Shown here piece after piece: positions 52,726 to 63,214 of a stretch of 64,000 bases of DNA. Position 1 is the first letter of the stretch. Each line of letters starts with the position of its first letter. Origin of the DNA: CALJFL01 sp047633055. GTDB taxonomy: Bacteria > Pseudomonadota > Gammaproteobacteria > Pseudomonadales > Halieaceae. The notes beneath the pieces are model-generated. The model worked only from the letters and a program-made list of their open reading frames with translations. It searched no databases and was not told where the DNA came from. The DNA is taken from NCBI GenBank assembly GCA_047633055.1, contig JBLIEI010000016.1, forward strand, positions 7,436-71,435, in the 5' to 3' direction. Position numbers and translations under genes: made by a program.

Positions 52726-55437
52726 TCACAATTTGCCGTGGCACTGCTTGTACTTCTTACCACTGCCACAGGGACAGGGATCATTACGACCTACTTTTGG
52801 CTGCTGCCGAGTGAAGGTCTGCGGCGTCTCTGCAGCTGCCTGCGGCTCCCCGGGTGGGCCGTCCTGAGTTAGACCGGATGCGCTCGGATGCTCAAAAGCC
52901 AGCTTTTCACGCTGAGCCTCTTCACGACGGCGTTGTTCGATCAGGGCTGATTCGTCCTGACGCTGTATTTGCACGTGGCTCAGAAATTTGATGACTTCAT
53001 GTTTGAGGGTAGTTAGCAGCTCTTCAAACAACGCGAAAGACTCGCGCTTGTACTCCTGCTTGGGGTTCTTCTGCGCGTAGGCACGCAAATGTATGCCCTG
53101 GCGCAGATGGTCCATTGTCGCCAAGTGCTCTTTCCAAAGAGTATCCAAAACTTGTAGCATGATTTGCTTTTCGATCTTGCGCATATCAGCCCCGACCGAT
53201 TCGCTTTTGCGATCATAAGCCTGCTGTACCTCTATTCGAATTTTCTCCCGCAGCGCCTCCTCGTGCAGCGAATCGTCGGTATCCAGCCATTGTTGAAGGG
53301 GCAGTGACACCGCAAACTCTGCCTCCAGTTGCTTTTCCAGACCAGAAATATCCCACTGCTCCTCGACGCTCATTGGCGGAATAAAACCGTCAACAGCCTC
53401 ATTTACTACGTCTTCGCGGATCGCCGTGATGCTCTCAGAAATGTCCGTCTCAGTCAGCAAATCGCTACGCTGTTGATAGACAATCTGCCGTTGATCGTTG
53501 GCCACATCGTCGTATTCAAGTAACTGCTTGCGGATATCGAAGTTGCGACCCTCGACCTTGCGCTGTGCTTTTTCGATAGCGTTAGTGACCATACGGTGTT
53601 CAATCGCCTCGCCCTTCTCCATCCCCAAAGCCTGCATAAAGCTTTTGACACGGTCGGACGCGAAGATACGCATCAAATTATCTTCCAGCGACAGATAAAA
53701 GCGAGATACGCCCGGGTCACCCTGGCGGCCAGACCGACCGCGCAATTGGTTGTCGATACGGCGAGACTCATGTCTTTCCGTCCCAAGAATGTGTAACCCA
53801 CCTGCTGCCAGTACTTGCTGCTGACGCTGCTTCCAGTCGGCTTTAATTTCATCTTGGCGTCCTTCGCTGATCTCACCTGCTGCGGCAATTTCCGCCTCCA
53901 GATTACCGCCCAGTACGATGTCGGTTCCGCGGCCAGCCATATTGGTCGCAATCGTTACCACCCCCGGTCTACCAGCCTGCGCAATAATTTCAGCTTCCTG
54001 TTCGTGATACTTTGCATTCAGTACTTTGTGTTCAACGCCTCCCTTGCGAAACCGCAACGACAATTCTTCCGAAGTCTCCACCGACGCAGTACCGACCAGC
54101 ACCGGTGCACCGCTCTCCATGCATTCCTTCACATCGCTGACAATCGCATCAAACTTTTCTTCCCGGGTGAGGTAGACAAGGTCATTCATATCATCACGCT
54201 TTTGTTCCACATTGGTCGGAATAACCAGCACTTCCAAACCATAAATCTGACGGAATTCGAACGCTTCGGTATCAGCGGTGCCGGTCATGCCGGCTAGTTT
54301 TCCATAGATGCGGAAGTAATTTTGAAACGTTGTTGAGGCAAGTGTCTGGCTCTCACTTTGGATAGAAACCCCTTCCTTAGCCTCGATCGCCTGGTGCAGG
54401 CCCTCGGACAAGCGACGTCCCGCCATCGTACGGCCTGTATGTTCATCAATCAGCACCACCTGACCGTCCTGCACAATGTACTCAACGTCACGATGGAACA
54501 ACGCCTGGGCGCGCAGGCCAGAGTAAACGTGGTGGAGGAGATTCAAGTTGGTGGCTGCATAGAGACTCTCGCCCTCATCAAGCAGGCCTTCTGCAACCAA
54601 CAATCCCTCAATAAACTCGTGCCCCTCTTCGTTCAATTCGACTTGGCGCTGCTTCTCGTCGATGGTGAAGTGGCCACCGTCTTCCTCCGTATACGGCTTT
54701 AACAGCGGTACCAGTTTATTGATCCGCTTGTAGAGTTCAGAGCTGTCCTCGGAGGCACCGGAAATAATCAACGGTGTTCGTGCCTCATCGATCAGGATCG
54801 AATCCACCTCATCGACAATCGCAAAACTTAACGAGCCCTGCATACGGTCTTCCAGGCTGAAGGCCATATTGTCGCGCAGATAGTCAAAACCGAACTCATT
54901 GTTGGTGCCGTAAACGATGTCTGCGCTATAAGCGTCACGCTTCTCCTGCTGGCTCTGACCCGAGCGAATTACGCCAGCAGAGATTCCCAAATAGTTATAC
55001 AGCGGACTCATCCAATGTGCGTCACGACTGGCCAGATAGTCATTGACCGTTATCAGATGAACACTGTTACCCGTCAATGCGTTGAGATAGGCGGGTAGTG
55101 TCGCCGCCAGGGTTTTACCTTCGCCGGTACGCATTTCGGCAATTTTGCCCTCGTATAGCGCCATGCCGCCAATCATTTGCACATCGAAATGACGCATACC
55201 CAGAGATCGCTGACCCGCTTCGCGAACCACCGCAAAGGCCTCAGGTAGCAGTGAATCGAGCGATGCACCCTCTTCCAGCCGCTGTCGGAATTCGCCGGTC
55301 TTGGCGGACAACTGTTCGTGTGAGAGCTCCTGTAGAGACTCCTCCAGGGCGTTGATTTTTTTCACAACCTTGCCCATGCGTTTGAGCTCACGATCATTGC
55401 GGCTACCAAACACTGTCTTCAAAACACTATTCATCAT
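52726..55437 (-). CDS. secA: Preprotein translocase ATPase SecA
   Basis: 903 residues, full-length motor of the Sec export pathway. Walker A MRTGEGKT (about 102-109), IVDEVDSILIDEARTPLIISG, TNMAGRGTDIVLGG, RQGDPGVSRFYLSLED, and the C-terminal zinc tail DPCPCGSGKKYKQCHG that contacts SecB. Tandem ATGs at 55437. Preceded by the M23 peptidase gene, followed by argJ. Confidence 0.98.
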   Translation of the reverse strand: MMNSVLKTVFGSRNDRELKRMGKVVKKINALEESLQELSHEQLSAKTGEFRQRLEEGASLDSLLPEAFAVVREAGQRSLGMRHFDVQMIGGMALYEGKIAEMRTGEGKTLAATLPAYLNALTGNSVHLITVNDYLASRDAHWMSPLYNYLGISAGVIRSGQSQQEKRDAYSADIVYGTNNEFGFDYLRDNMAFSLEDRMQGSLSFAIVDEVDSILIDEARTPLIISGASEDSSELYKRINKLVPLLKPYTEEDGGHFTIDEKQRQVELNEEGHEFIEGLLVAEGLLDEGESLYAATNLNLLHHVYSGLRAQALFHRDVEYIVQDGQVVLIDEHTGRTMAGRRLSEGLHQAIEAKEGVSIQSESQTLASTTFQNYFRIYGKLAGMTGTADTEAFEFRQIYGLEVLVIPTNVEQKRDDMNDLVYLTREEKFDAIVSDVKECMESGAPVLVGTASVETSEELSLRFRKGGVEHKVLNAKYHEQEAEIIAQAGRPGVVTIATNMAGRGTDIVLGGNLEAEIAAAGEISEGRQDEIKADWKQRQQQVLAAGGLHILGTERHESRRIDNQLRGRSGRQGDPGVSRFYLSLEDNLMRIFASDRVKSFMQALGMEKGEAIEHRMVTNAIEKAQRKVEGRNFDIRKQLLEYDDVANDQRQIVYQQRSDLLTETDISESITAIREDVVNEAVDGFIPPMSVEEQWDISGLEKQLEAEFAVSLPLQQWLDTDDSLHEEALREKIRIEVQQAYDRKSESVGADMRKIEKQIMLQVLDTLWKEHLATMDHLRQGIHLRAYAQKNPKQEYKRESFALFEELLTTLKHEVIKFLSHVQIQRQDESALIEQRRREEAQREKLAFEHPSASGLTQDGPPGEPQAAAETPQTFTRQQPKVGRNDPCPCGSGKKYKQCHGKL

Positions 55438-55516
55438 TACGATTTAATACCTGAGAAATACGCGGGTGCCCCGGACCAGAGAAACCGGGTTGATTCACAG
55501 CCTAATTAGGGATAGT

Positions 55517-56446
55517 TCAGCGCTGTGTGCGGCGAACGTAACTCGATGGATCGACCGGGCGGCCGTGTTTATACACTTCAAAATGAACGTGAGCGCCGGT
55601 GGAACGGCCGCTTGAACCCATGAGGGCGATGGGTTCACCCTTGCGGACCACGTCGCCAGCGACGACCAGATTTTCCTTATTGTGAGCGTAGCGGGTAACA
55701 AAGCCATCGCCGTGGGAGATCTCGACCATTTCCCCGTAACCGGACTGGGTACCTGTCCAAGTGACCACCCCGCCGGCAACTGCGATGATATTAGTGCCCT
55801 CTTTACCAGCAAAGTCGATACCTTCGTGCATGGCGGGCTTGCCAGTGAAGGGGTCCGTGCGCTGACCGAAATAGGACGATATCCAGCCTTTTTCCGCGGG
55901 ACGGCCTGAGAGCCAGGACTGATCCTCGAGATTGCGATTAGTCAGCAGTGACGCCAAAATCTCTAACTGCTGTTCACGATCACTTATGCGTCTTTCAAAG
56001 GCACCGATTTCCTGAACTACATCAAATTCCTGAAAATCGACATTAAATTCTCCCCCGATAGGGCCACCAATCGCGGGTGGCTGGCTGAAATCGAACTCGC
56101 CGCCATCCAATTTAGCCATCGCTGTAATGTGCTCACCGAGCGCATCCAGCCGGGTCATCCGCGCCTGAAATTCAGCAAGGCTAAGAGTCATACCCTGCAA
56201 TTTACTTTCGGCTTGGCTCTGCAGAAGGGCCAACTGTTGGGCCTGGGTCTCCAAAGCATCTTCCAGTGTATCTAAAGCAGTTCCCCGTAATGAGCGGGTC
56301 TCATTCTCCTGTCCTGCCAAATAGCCGGCAGCAATCATGCCCAGCGGAAGCCCAAGGCAGCACAGGGATAGCAGCGCACGGGACCACCGCCCGAGTTCTA
56401 TGGAGCGCGATTCGCCGCACTTGCGATTAATGAGAATGATCTTCAT
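55517..56446 (-). CDS. M23-family murein endopeptidase-like protein
   Basis: 309 residues from ATG 56446 (a TTG two codons earlier is the alternative). One N-terminal membrane helix (about 25-45), a coiled-coil region (about 50-110), then the M23 (LytM) domain with zinc ligands H207 and D211 in MHEGIDFAGKEG and HVH at 286-288. Active-site residues are intact, so it may cut peptidoglycan crosslinks in the periplasm. Lies between lpxC and secA, as in Pseudomonas. Confidence 0.9.
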   Translation of the reverse strand: MKIILINRKCGESRSIELGRWSRALLSLCCLGLPLGMIAAGYLAGQENETRSLRGTALDTLEDALETQAQQLALLQSQAESKLQGMTLSLAEFQARMTRLDALGEHITAMAKLDGGEFDFSQPPAIGGPIGGEFNVDFQEFDVVQEIGAFERRISDREQQLEILASLLTNRNLEDQSWLSGRPAEKGWISSYFGQRTDPFTGKPAMHEGIDFAGKEGTNIIAVAGGVVTWTGTQSGYGEMVEISHGDGFVTRYAHNKENLVVAGDVVRKGEPIALMGSSGRSTGAHVHFEVYKHGRPVDPSSYVRRTQR

Positions 56447-56561
56447 TAGCAATTAGATGATGCAATTTGGCCGCGAACTATGCCATAAAGACCTCAAAAT
56501 TGCCATTTGAGGACTCAGAACCCAGTCGTAAACGGAGGAAATACTTGGAAAAGTGGGTAAT

Positions 56562-57476
56562 TCAGGTTGCTGGAACAGGGTTGGTCATAAAAGAGATAGG
56601 CGCGGTAGCCTCGTCGTCAAATGTCACCATCTCCCAGGCATCAGGCTGGGCAATCAGCGCACGCAGCGAAGCATTATTCAAAGCGTGACCGGACTTGTGA
56701 GCCCGGAACTCGCCAATGAGGCTATAGCCTAGCAGGTAGAGATCACCGATGGCATCCAACACCTTGTGCTTAACAAATTCATCATCGTAACGCAGACCAT
56801 CTTGATTGAGGATCCGATACTCATCGACCACTATTGCGTTATCAACGCTACCACCACGAGCCAAGCCCTTGGAGCGCATGTACTCGAGTTCGTGCATAAA
56901 TCCAAAGGTTCTGGCTCGGCTTATCTCTTTAACAAAAGAGGTGCTGGAAAAGTCGACTTCGGCGTGGGCAGTGCGATCGCGAAAAACGGGGTGGTCAAAA
57001 TCGATAGTAAACGACACTTTGAAGCCATCAAAGGGGAGAAAGCTGGCTACTTTGTCGTCTTGCTCTACGGAGACCGGTCGTTTAATGCGAATAAACTTCT
57101 TGGGTGCATTCTGTTCTTCAATACCAGCGGACTGGATCAGAAAAACAAAGGGCCCCGCACTGCCGTCCATAATCGGAACTTCCGGCGCACTGACGTCAAC
57201 ATAGGCGTTATCGATGCCCAGGCCTGCCATTGCGGACAGCAGGTGCTCAACCGTGGATACACGTTCATTACCGGTTCCAAGACTGGTGGATAGTGTTGTA
57301 TCTCCAACGTTTTCAGCGCGAGCAGGTATTTCCACTATCGGGCTCAGATCTACCCTGCGGAAAACGATACCGGTATCAACAGCGGCAGGGCTGAGAGTCA
57401 AATAGACTTTTTCTCCGGTGTGTAAACCGATACCCGTGGCTTTTATGCTGTTGCGCAATGTACGCTGTCGAATCAT
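56562..57476 (-). CDS. lpxC: UDP-3-O-acyl-N-acetylglucosamine deacetylase
   Basis: 304 residues. Zinc enzyme for the committed step of lipid A synthesis. N-terminal IKATGIGLHTGEKVYL; STVEHLLSAMAGLGIDN with H78; FVKHKVLDAIGDLYLLG with the other zinc His and Asp; HKSGHALNN catalytic His. Follows ftsZ after 68 nt, the classic end of the dcw cluster. Confidence 0.97.
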   Translation of the reverse strand: MIRQRTLRNSIKATGIGLHTGEKVYLTLSPAAVDTGIVFRRVDLSPIVEIPARAENVGDTTLSTSLGTGNERVSTVEHLLSAMAGLGIDNAYVDVSAPEVPIMDGSAGPFVFLIQSAGIEEQNAPKKFIRIKRPVSVEQDDKVASFLPFDGFKVSFTIDFDHPVFRDRTAHAEVDFSSTSFVKEISRARTFGFMHELEYMRSKGLARGGSVDNAIVVDEYRILNQDGLRYDDEFVKHKVLDAIGDLYLLGYSLIGEFRAHKSGHALNNASLRALIAQPDAWEMVTFDDEATAPISFMTNPVPAT

Positions 57477-57544
57477 AACTATTCCAACCTATCCGTTGCG
57501 GTGGCTATGTCGCCACCACCGAAACGTGCCCCGGGTGTAGCCTC

Positions 57545-58714
57545 TTAGTCTGCCTGGCGGCGCAGAAATGCGGGGATATCGAAATAATCCTCGCCGCCGG
57601 CTTCAGCTTTGGCAGCTGCGGTCTGGCCCCCTGCCTGTGACCGCGCACTTCGACGCAGGCCCGGTGGGCGGTCAAACTGTTTATAGTCGGGCTCAGGAGT
57701 CAGCTCAGACTGCACTCTAGGCTCACTCTCCACAACCTGGAGAGACGTCCTGGTCACCTCTGAACCCAAGCCAGTTGCGACAACGGTCACCTTCAGCACA
57801 TCCGCCATATCAGGATCAATAACCGTTCCTACAACAACTGTCGCATCCTCGGACGCAAACTCCTCGATTGTGTCGCCTACTTCGGAAAACTCTCCAAGTG
57901 ACAGATCGAGGCCGGCGGTAATATTCACCAGTATGCCGCGTGCGCCCTGTAAATCTATATCGTCCAGCAGAGGGCTGTTGATGGCTCGCTCTGCAGCTTC
58001 TCGGGCTCTATTTTCGCCTGAGGAACTGCCGGTACCCATCATCGCCATGCCCATTTCGGACATTACAGTGCGGACATCAGCAAAGTCGACATTGATCATC
58101 CCTGGACGAATAATCAAGTCTGCGATACCCTGAACTGCGCCCAACAATACATCATTGGCCTCTCTAAAGGCATTTAAGAGACTGGTATTTTTTCCCAAAA
58201 CCTCCAGCAGTTTTTCGTTGGGAATAGTGATCAAAGAGTCCACGTGCTGTTGTAATTCTTTGATACCTTCAGCCGCTATTTTAAGTCGTTTTTTGCCCTC
58301 AAACGGAAATGGCTTGGTCACTACTGCAACCGTCAGAATCCCCATCTCACGCGCTACTTCGGCGACTACCGGAGCACCGCCCGTGCCGGTACCACCACCC
58401 ATACCAGCGGTGATAAAAACCATATCCGCACCGCGCAGGGCGTCCGCTATCCGCTCGCGGTCCTCCATGGCCGCTGCACGGCCAATTTCAGGGTTGGCAC
58501 CTGCGCCAAGGCCCTTGGTAATCTCGCCACCCAGCTGCAGGACGGTTTTGGAATCGATGTTAGACAAGGCCTGCGCATCGGTGTTGGCACAGATAAAATC
58601 AACGCCATCGACATTGTTTTCAATCATGTGCTTGACCGCATTGCCACCGCCTCCTCCTATGCCCACGACCTTGATTACCGCGTTTTGTGGAATGTTATCG
58701 ATTAGTTCAAACAT
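57545..58714 (-). CDS. ftsZ: Cell division protein FtsZ
   Basis: 389 residues. Tubulin-like GTPase forming the Z ring. GTP loop AGMGGGTGTGGAP (106-112 core), KVVGIGGGGGNAVKHM, NVDFADVRTVM; a linker of about 50 residues, and the C-terminal FtsA/ZipA-binding peptide DYFDIPAFLRRQAD. AGGGGAG just before the ATG. 62 nt after ftsA. Confidence 0.98.
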   Translation of the reverse strand: MFELIDNIPQNAVIKVVGIGGGGGNAVKHMIENNVDGVDFICANTDAQALSNIDSKTVLQLGGEITKGLGAGANPEIGRAAAMEDRERIADALRGADMVFITAGMGGGTGTGGAPVVAEVAREMGILTVAVVTKPFPFEGKKRLKIAAEGIKELQQHVDSLITIPNEKLLEVLGKNTSLLNAFREANDVLLGAVQGIADLIIRPGMINVDFADVRTVMSEMGMAMMGTGSSSGENRAREAAERAINSPLLDDIDLQGARGILVNITAGLDLSLGEFSEVGDTIEEFASEDATVVVGTVIDPDMADVLKVTVVATGLGSEVTRTSLQVVESEPRVQSELTPEPDYKQFDRPPGLRRSARSQAGGQTAAAKAEAGGEDYFDIPAFLRRQAD

Positions 58715-58776
58715 GGTGTTACTCCCCTTTTATGGTATTGCCGCGCTGTCGCACGACCTTTTACTGCTCTAAATTC

Positions 58777-60012
58777 TCAAAAATTATTCTGCACCCAGGC
58801 CTTCAATCGGCTAAACAAGTTTTCGCCACTGCCGCTACCCTTGGCTGAAGGTGACACGTCGTCCGCATGCTGCAGGCCATACTGTAAAAGCCCGACGCCA
58901 GTGGCATAGATCGGGTTGCGCACAATATCCGTTAACCCCTGAATACCCTGGGGATAACCAACGCGCACCGGCATGTGAAAAATTTCTTCGGCCAACTCGA
59001 CCACCCCTTCCATTTTGGATGTACCACCCGTTAAAACGATGCCCGCAGGAACCAAATCCTCGAATCCGCTGCGCCTCAATTCTGCCTGCACCAGAGTGAA
59101 TAGTTCGTCATAGCGCGGCTCGACGACCTCAGCCAGTGATTGCCGGGAAAGATCCCGCGGTGGGCGATCACCGACGCTGGGCACCTTGATTGTTTCGTCC
59201 GCTCCCGCCAGTTGCGTCAAAGCGCAGGCGTACTTGATTTTTATTTCCTCGGCGTACTGAGTTGGCGTACGCAGGGCCATGGCGATATCGTTAGTGACCT
59301 GATCGCCTGCGATCGGAATGACACCGGTATGCCGAATAGAGCCCTCGGTAAAAATTGCAATATCCGTGGTACCACCGCCGATATCTACCAGACAGACACC
59401 CAACTCGCGCTCGTCATCAGTCAATACTGAGTAACTGGAGGCAAGTTGCTCGAGAATAATTTCTTCGACATCGAGGCCGCAACGGCGAATACATTTCTCG
59501 ATATTTTGTGCGGCGTTAACCGCACAGGTGACCAAGTGCACTTTTGCCTCAAGGCGCACTCCCGACATTCCCATAGGCTCTTTAATACCTTCCTGGTTGT
59601 CGATCACATATTCCTGAGGCAGTATGTGCAGCACTTTTTGATCGGCGGGAATGGCCACCGCTTGAGCTGCATCGATAACGCGTTCTAAATCAGCGGCATA
59701 CACCTCTCGATCACGAATCGCTACGATGCCGTGCGAGTTAAGACTACGAATATGGCTGCCGGCAATACCAACATAGACCGAATGGATCTGGCAACCTGCC
59801 ATCAACTCAGCTTCTTCTACGGCCCTCTGAATCGACTGCACGGTGGACTCAATATTGACCACTACGCCCTTCTTCATGCCCTTGGAGGGATGCGATCCGA
59901 TCCCAACTACCTCGATATCGCCATCGACACTAATCTCCCCCACAATAGCGACGACCTTGGAGGTGCCAATATCCAATCCGACGATCATGCGCTTATCTTG
60001 TCCGCTGCCCAT
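58777..60012 (-). CDS. ftsA: Cell division protein FtsA
   Basis: 411 residues. Actin-like ATPase tethering FtsZ to the membrane. VGLDIGTSKVVAIVGE phosphate loop, LVDIGGGTTDIAIF second loop, LTGGTSKMEGV adenosine motif, and the C-terminal amphipathic helix NLFSRLKAWVQNNF. 7 nt after ftsQ. Confidence 0.97.
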   Translation of the reverse strand: MGSGQDKRMIVGLDIGTSKVVAIVGEISVDGDIEVVGIGSHPSKGMKKGVVVNIESTVQSIQRAVEEAELMAGCQIHSVYVGIAGSHIRSLNSHGIVAIRDREVYAADLERVIDAAQAVAIPADQKVLHILPQEYVIDNQEGIKEPMGMSGVRLEAKVHLVTCAVNAAQNIEKCIRRCGLDVEEIILEQLASSYSVLTDDERELGVCLVDIGGGTTDIAIFTEGSIRHTGVIPIAGDQVTNDIAMALRTPTQYAEEIKIKYACALTQLAGADETIKVPSVGDRPPRDLSRQSLAEVVEPRYDELFTLVQAELRRSGFEDLVPAGIVLTGGTSKMEGVVELAEEIFHMPVRVGYPQGIQGLTDIVRNPIYATGVGLLQYGLQHADDVSPSAKGSGSGENLFSRLKAWVQNNF

Positions 60013-60019
60013 GGCAGTT

Positions 60020-60859
60020 CTACTCCCCTATTCTTATTAGATTGGCTGTAACCCCGGCGACTTCAACGGGGTTATGAAACGCCACCGCCAACCCGCTTTC
60101 GTATCTGAGATCCACCCGGGCAACCTCTGCTGACCGGGCGTTCAACCCATTGCGGTAGAGGGACAGTAGACGCTGCACCCGCTCCACAAAATCATCACCC
60201 CCCAGATACAGTTCGGTTCCACCCTGGAGAATGGCTTGCAACTGGCCGCGGTCATCCACTGACAGCTCAATAACCTCCAAACTCAGCGGTGCCAGCAGTT
60301 CTTCCAGTCGCTGATAGCTGGCCATTAACTGTCTAGCCGTACCGTCCGGCCCCACCAGCAGAGGTAACGCTACCCAGTTGTCTTCGTTTATGGTTTCAAA
60401 AAACTGTGCCTGATGATTGAGAAAGCCAGAATCCCCCCAGCGCGCTATAGGGAGTTGTTCGACGACATGTATCTCCAGAGAACTGGGCCAGCGCCGCTGC
60501 ACCGTCACCTGATAGATCCACGGCATATCTTCCAGGTGCTGGCGAATAAGCGACAGATCCGCACTCAAAAATCCGCCCACCAGCGCAGGCTGCACCAACT
60601 CCTGTACTTCCTCTGCCCGGGTATATTGTAATTTGCCGGTGACCGTAATTTGCTCAACAGGTATTGCCTGCAGGGTAATGAAAGCCTGGAGGCCCGCGAC
60701 CAGAACTACGCCACCACCGGCTAAAATCAAAACACGGTTCAACCAGGCGAAGCCCGTTTTAGAAGGCGGCACCGGAGCCTGCTTACGGCTCGCCCCCTGG
60801 CCCACGGTGCTGCGTCGGCTACGATGACTCTGCGGTGAGCTTAGTAAAGGCTTAACCAA
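60020..60859 (-). CDS. ftsQ: Cell division protein FtsQ
   Basis: 279 residues. Basic cytoplasmic tail, membrane helix (about 42-62, VLILAGGGVVLVAGLQAF), POTRA domain (IPVEQITVTGKLQYTRAEEV) and FtsQ domain with RRWPSSLEIHVVEQLPIARW. Part of the FtsQBL divisome complex. TTG start, overlapping the ddl stop by 8 nt. Confidence 0.93.
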   Translation of the reverse strand: MVKPLLSSPQSHRSRRSTVGQGASRKQAPVPPSKTGFAWLNRVLILAGGGVVLVAGLQAFITLQAIPVEQITVTGKLQYTRAEEVQELVQPALVGGFLSADLSLIRQHLEDMPWIYQVTVQRRWPSSLEIHVVEQLPIARWGDSGFLNHQAQFFETINEDNWVALPLLVGPDGTARQLMASYQRLEELLAPLSLEVIELSVDDRGQLQAILQGGTELYLGGDDFVERVQRLLSLYRNGLNARSAEVARVDLRYESGLAVAFHNPVEVAGVTANLIRIGE

Positions 60860-61781
60860 AATTCCGACCCTCCCAACTCAGTGTGACAATGCGTTCAACC
60901 AGCTCTGGAACGTCTATCCCCACCGCTCCGGCAGCCATTGGCACCAACGAATGCGCTGTCATACCGGGAATGGTATTGACCTCCAGTACATAAAACGTTC
61001 CGTCAATATCGCGCATTACGTCGACCCGGCCCCATACACCGCAGCCCAGTGACTTAAAAGCGCGCAAAGAGAGCGCGGTAACTTCCGCCTCCTCTTCAGC
61101 CTCCAAACCACTAGGGCAGTGATAACTGGTTTCGTCCGATAGATATTTGGCCTCATAGTCGTAGAATTCGTTATCCGTCTCCATTCGAATCGACGGCAGC
61201 GCCTGCTCGCCCAGAATCGCCACGGTGTATTCTGGACCTTCTATAAATTGTTCAGCGAGCACACTGCCACCGTAGGCGCTGGCCGCTTCATAGGCCTGCG
61301 CTAGCGCGGTCGCAGTCGCAGCTGGCGTCATCCCAATGCTTGAACCTTCACAAGCAGGTTTTACAAAAACTTTGCCGTAGCGGTCAATGACTGACTGCCA
61401 ATCGCTGTCTTGATCGAGGTTGATAAAACCCGCAGTTGCAACCCCAATGCCCTGCCATAACTGCTTGCTACGCACCTTATCCATAGCCAGAGCAGAGCCC
61501 AGTATTCCTGAGCCTGTGTAGGGAATACCCAACATCTCCAAGGCGCCCTGAACGGTACCGTCCTCACCGCCCGGTCCGTGCAGAGCATTAAAGGCAAAGT
61601 CTGCCCGCTGCACAGATTGGACCCAATCACTGTCAGCGGGGTCCAATGGCAGCACCCTAAAACCTCTGGCTTGCAGCGCCTGAACCACGGTGCTGCCGCT
61701 CTGCAGTGACACTTCTCGCTCCGATGAGTTTCCTCCAAGCAGCACCGCAACAAGACCCTGCTTCAATGTATCAACGGTCAT
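60852..61781 (-). CDS. ddl: D-alanine--D-alanine ligase
   Basis: 309 residues, ATP-grasp ligase making D-Ala-D-Ala. VAVLLGGNSSEREVSLQSG start, FNALHGPGGEDGTVQG, FVKPACEGSSIGM, and C-terminal VLEVNTIPGMTAHSLVP. DdlB position between murC and ftsQ. Overlaps murC by 4 nt. Confidence 0.96.
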   Translation of the reverse strand: MTVDTLKQGLVAVLLGGNSSEREVSLQSGSTVVQALQARGFRVLPLDPADSDWVQSVQRADFAFNALHGPGGEDGTVQGALEMLGIPYTGSGILGSALAMDKVRSKQLWQGIGVATAGFINLDQDSDWQSVIDRYGKVFVKPACEGSSIGMTPAATATALAQAYEAASAYGGSVLAEQFIEGPEYTVAILGEQALPSIRMETDNEFYDYEAKYLSDETSYHCPSGLEAEEEAEVTALSLRAFKSLGCGVWGRVDVMRDIDGTFYVLEVNTIPGMTAHSLVPMAAGAVGIDVPELVERIVTLSWEGRNFG

Positions 61782-63214
61782 TGGGCGCGCCCCTCATTGG
61801 GTAACTTGCCCTGCATAATTTTGGCCAGGCGGCCAATATTTCCCGCGCCCTGAGTAACGACCACGTCACCGTCTCGAACTATGCCTCGTAGAATTTCGGG
61901 TACGTCTTCGATGCTACTGGCGAATATCGGATCCACTAGGCCACGCTGACGAATACTCCGCGCCAGGCTACGGCTATCAGCGCCGGCGATGGGAGTTTCT
62001 CCTGCAGAGTAGACTTCCAGTAAAATTAATTGACCACACTTGGACAAAGTCGAAACAAAGTCTTCGTAGAGGTCGCGCGTACGACTGTATCGATGCGGCT
62101 GATAAACCATGACAACGCGCTGGTCTGGCCAAGCCTGCTGACTGGAGTCAAGCGTCGCCAGAATTTCGGTCGGGTGGTGACCATAATCATCTACGAGCTG
62201 CACTAAACCGCCCGGGAATGACATTTCTCCCAACTGGGTAAAGCGTCTACCAACACCGCGAAACCCAGCCAGCCCTCGCTGAATAGCATCGTCATCCAGG
62301 CCTTCATCACAGGCGACCGCTATCGCAGCAGTTGCATTCAGCACGTTGTGCTTACCCGGCATATTAAGCTCTACTGACAGATGAGATGCTTCTCCCGGTC
62401 GGCGAACTACAAACCGGGTAGCCAAGCCCAAGCGCTGCAGATCAACAATTTGATAGTCTGCCTTGGGCGAAAATCCGTAGGTGACTACCGGCCGGGTGAT
62501 ATCCTGCACCATCGCCTCAACAACAGGATCATCGGCACACAACACGGCCAGACCGTAAAAAGGAAGATTATGCAGAAATTCCACATAGGTTCTGCGCAAC
62601 ACCGCAAAATCACCACCGTAGGTCTCCATGTGGTCAGGTTCGATGTTGGTCACTACGGCTACCATAGGCTGCAGATGCAAGAAGGAGGCGTCGCTCTCAT
62701 CCGCTTCCGCGATTAAAAAACGACTGGCGCCCAATTGAGCATTGCTACCAACGCTATTGAGCAAACCGCCAATTACAAACGTGGGATCCAGCCCCGCTTC
62801 ACCAAATATAGAGGCGATGAGACTGGTGGTGGTGGTTTTGCCGTGAGTACCGGCGACCGCAATACCATGACGATAGCGCATAAGTTCTGCCAGCATTTCT
62901 GCTCGAGGCACTACCGGTACGCGTGCTTCCCGGGCAGCCACAACCTCCGGATTATCATCACTGACGGCGCTAGAGCTCACCACCACATCAGCGTTGCCCA
63001 CATTGTCAGCAGCGTGGCCGATATGAACCGTTATCCCTTTTTCTTGTAGCCGTTCAGTAACGGTGCTCGTGCGCAGATCAGAGCCGCCCACTTCGTAGCC
63101 CAGGTTGACCAGCACCTCGGCAATACCGCTCATGCCGGAGCCGCCAATACCGATCATATGGATGCGTCTAATCCTGCGCATTTCTGGAATCTGATACATG
63201 CCTGGCTCAATCAT
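61778..63214 (-). CDS. murC: UDP-N-acetylmuramate--L-alanine ligase
   Basis: 478 residues. Adds L-Ala to UDP-MurNAc. HMIGIGGSGMSGIAEVL nucleotide-sugar fold, AGTHGKTTTTSLIASIF P-loop, EADESDASFLHL, and VDDYGHHPTEILATL. GAGGAG 10 nt before the ATG, which overlaps the murG stop by 8 nt. Confidence 0.97.
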   Translation of the reverse strand: MIEPGMYQIPEMRRIRRIHMIGIGGSGMSGIAEVLVNLGYEVGGSDLRTSTVTERLQEKGITVHIGHAADNVGNADVVVSSSAVSDDNPEVVAAREARVPVVPRAEMLAELMRYRHGIAVAGTHGKTTTTSLIASIFGEAGLDPTFVIGGLLNSVGSNAQLGASRFLIAEADESDASFLHLQPMVAVVTNIEPDHMETYGGDFAVLRRTYVEFLHNLPFYGLAVLCADDPVVEAMVQDITRPVVTYGFSPKADYQIVDLQRLGLATRFVVRRPGEASHLSVELNMPGKHNVLNATAAIAVACDEGLDDDAIQRGLAGFRGVGRRFTQLGEMSFPGGLVQLVDDYGHHPTEILATLDSSQQAWPDQRVVMVYQPHRYSRTRDLYEDFVSTLSKCGQLILLEVYSAGETPIAGADSRSLARSIRQRGLVDPIFASSIEDVPEILRGIVRDGDVVVTQGAGNIGRLAKIMQGKLPNEGRAQ

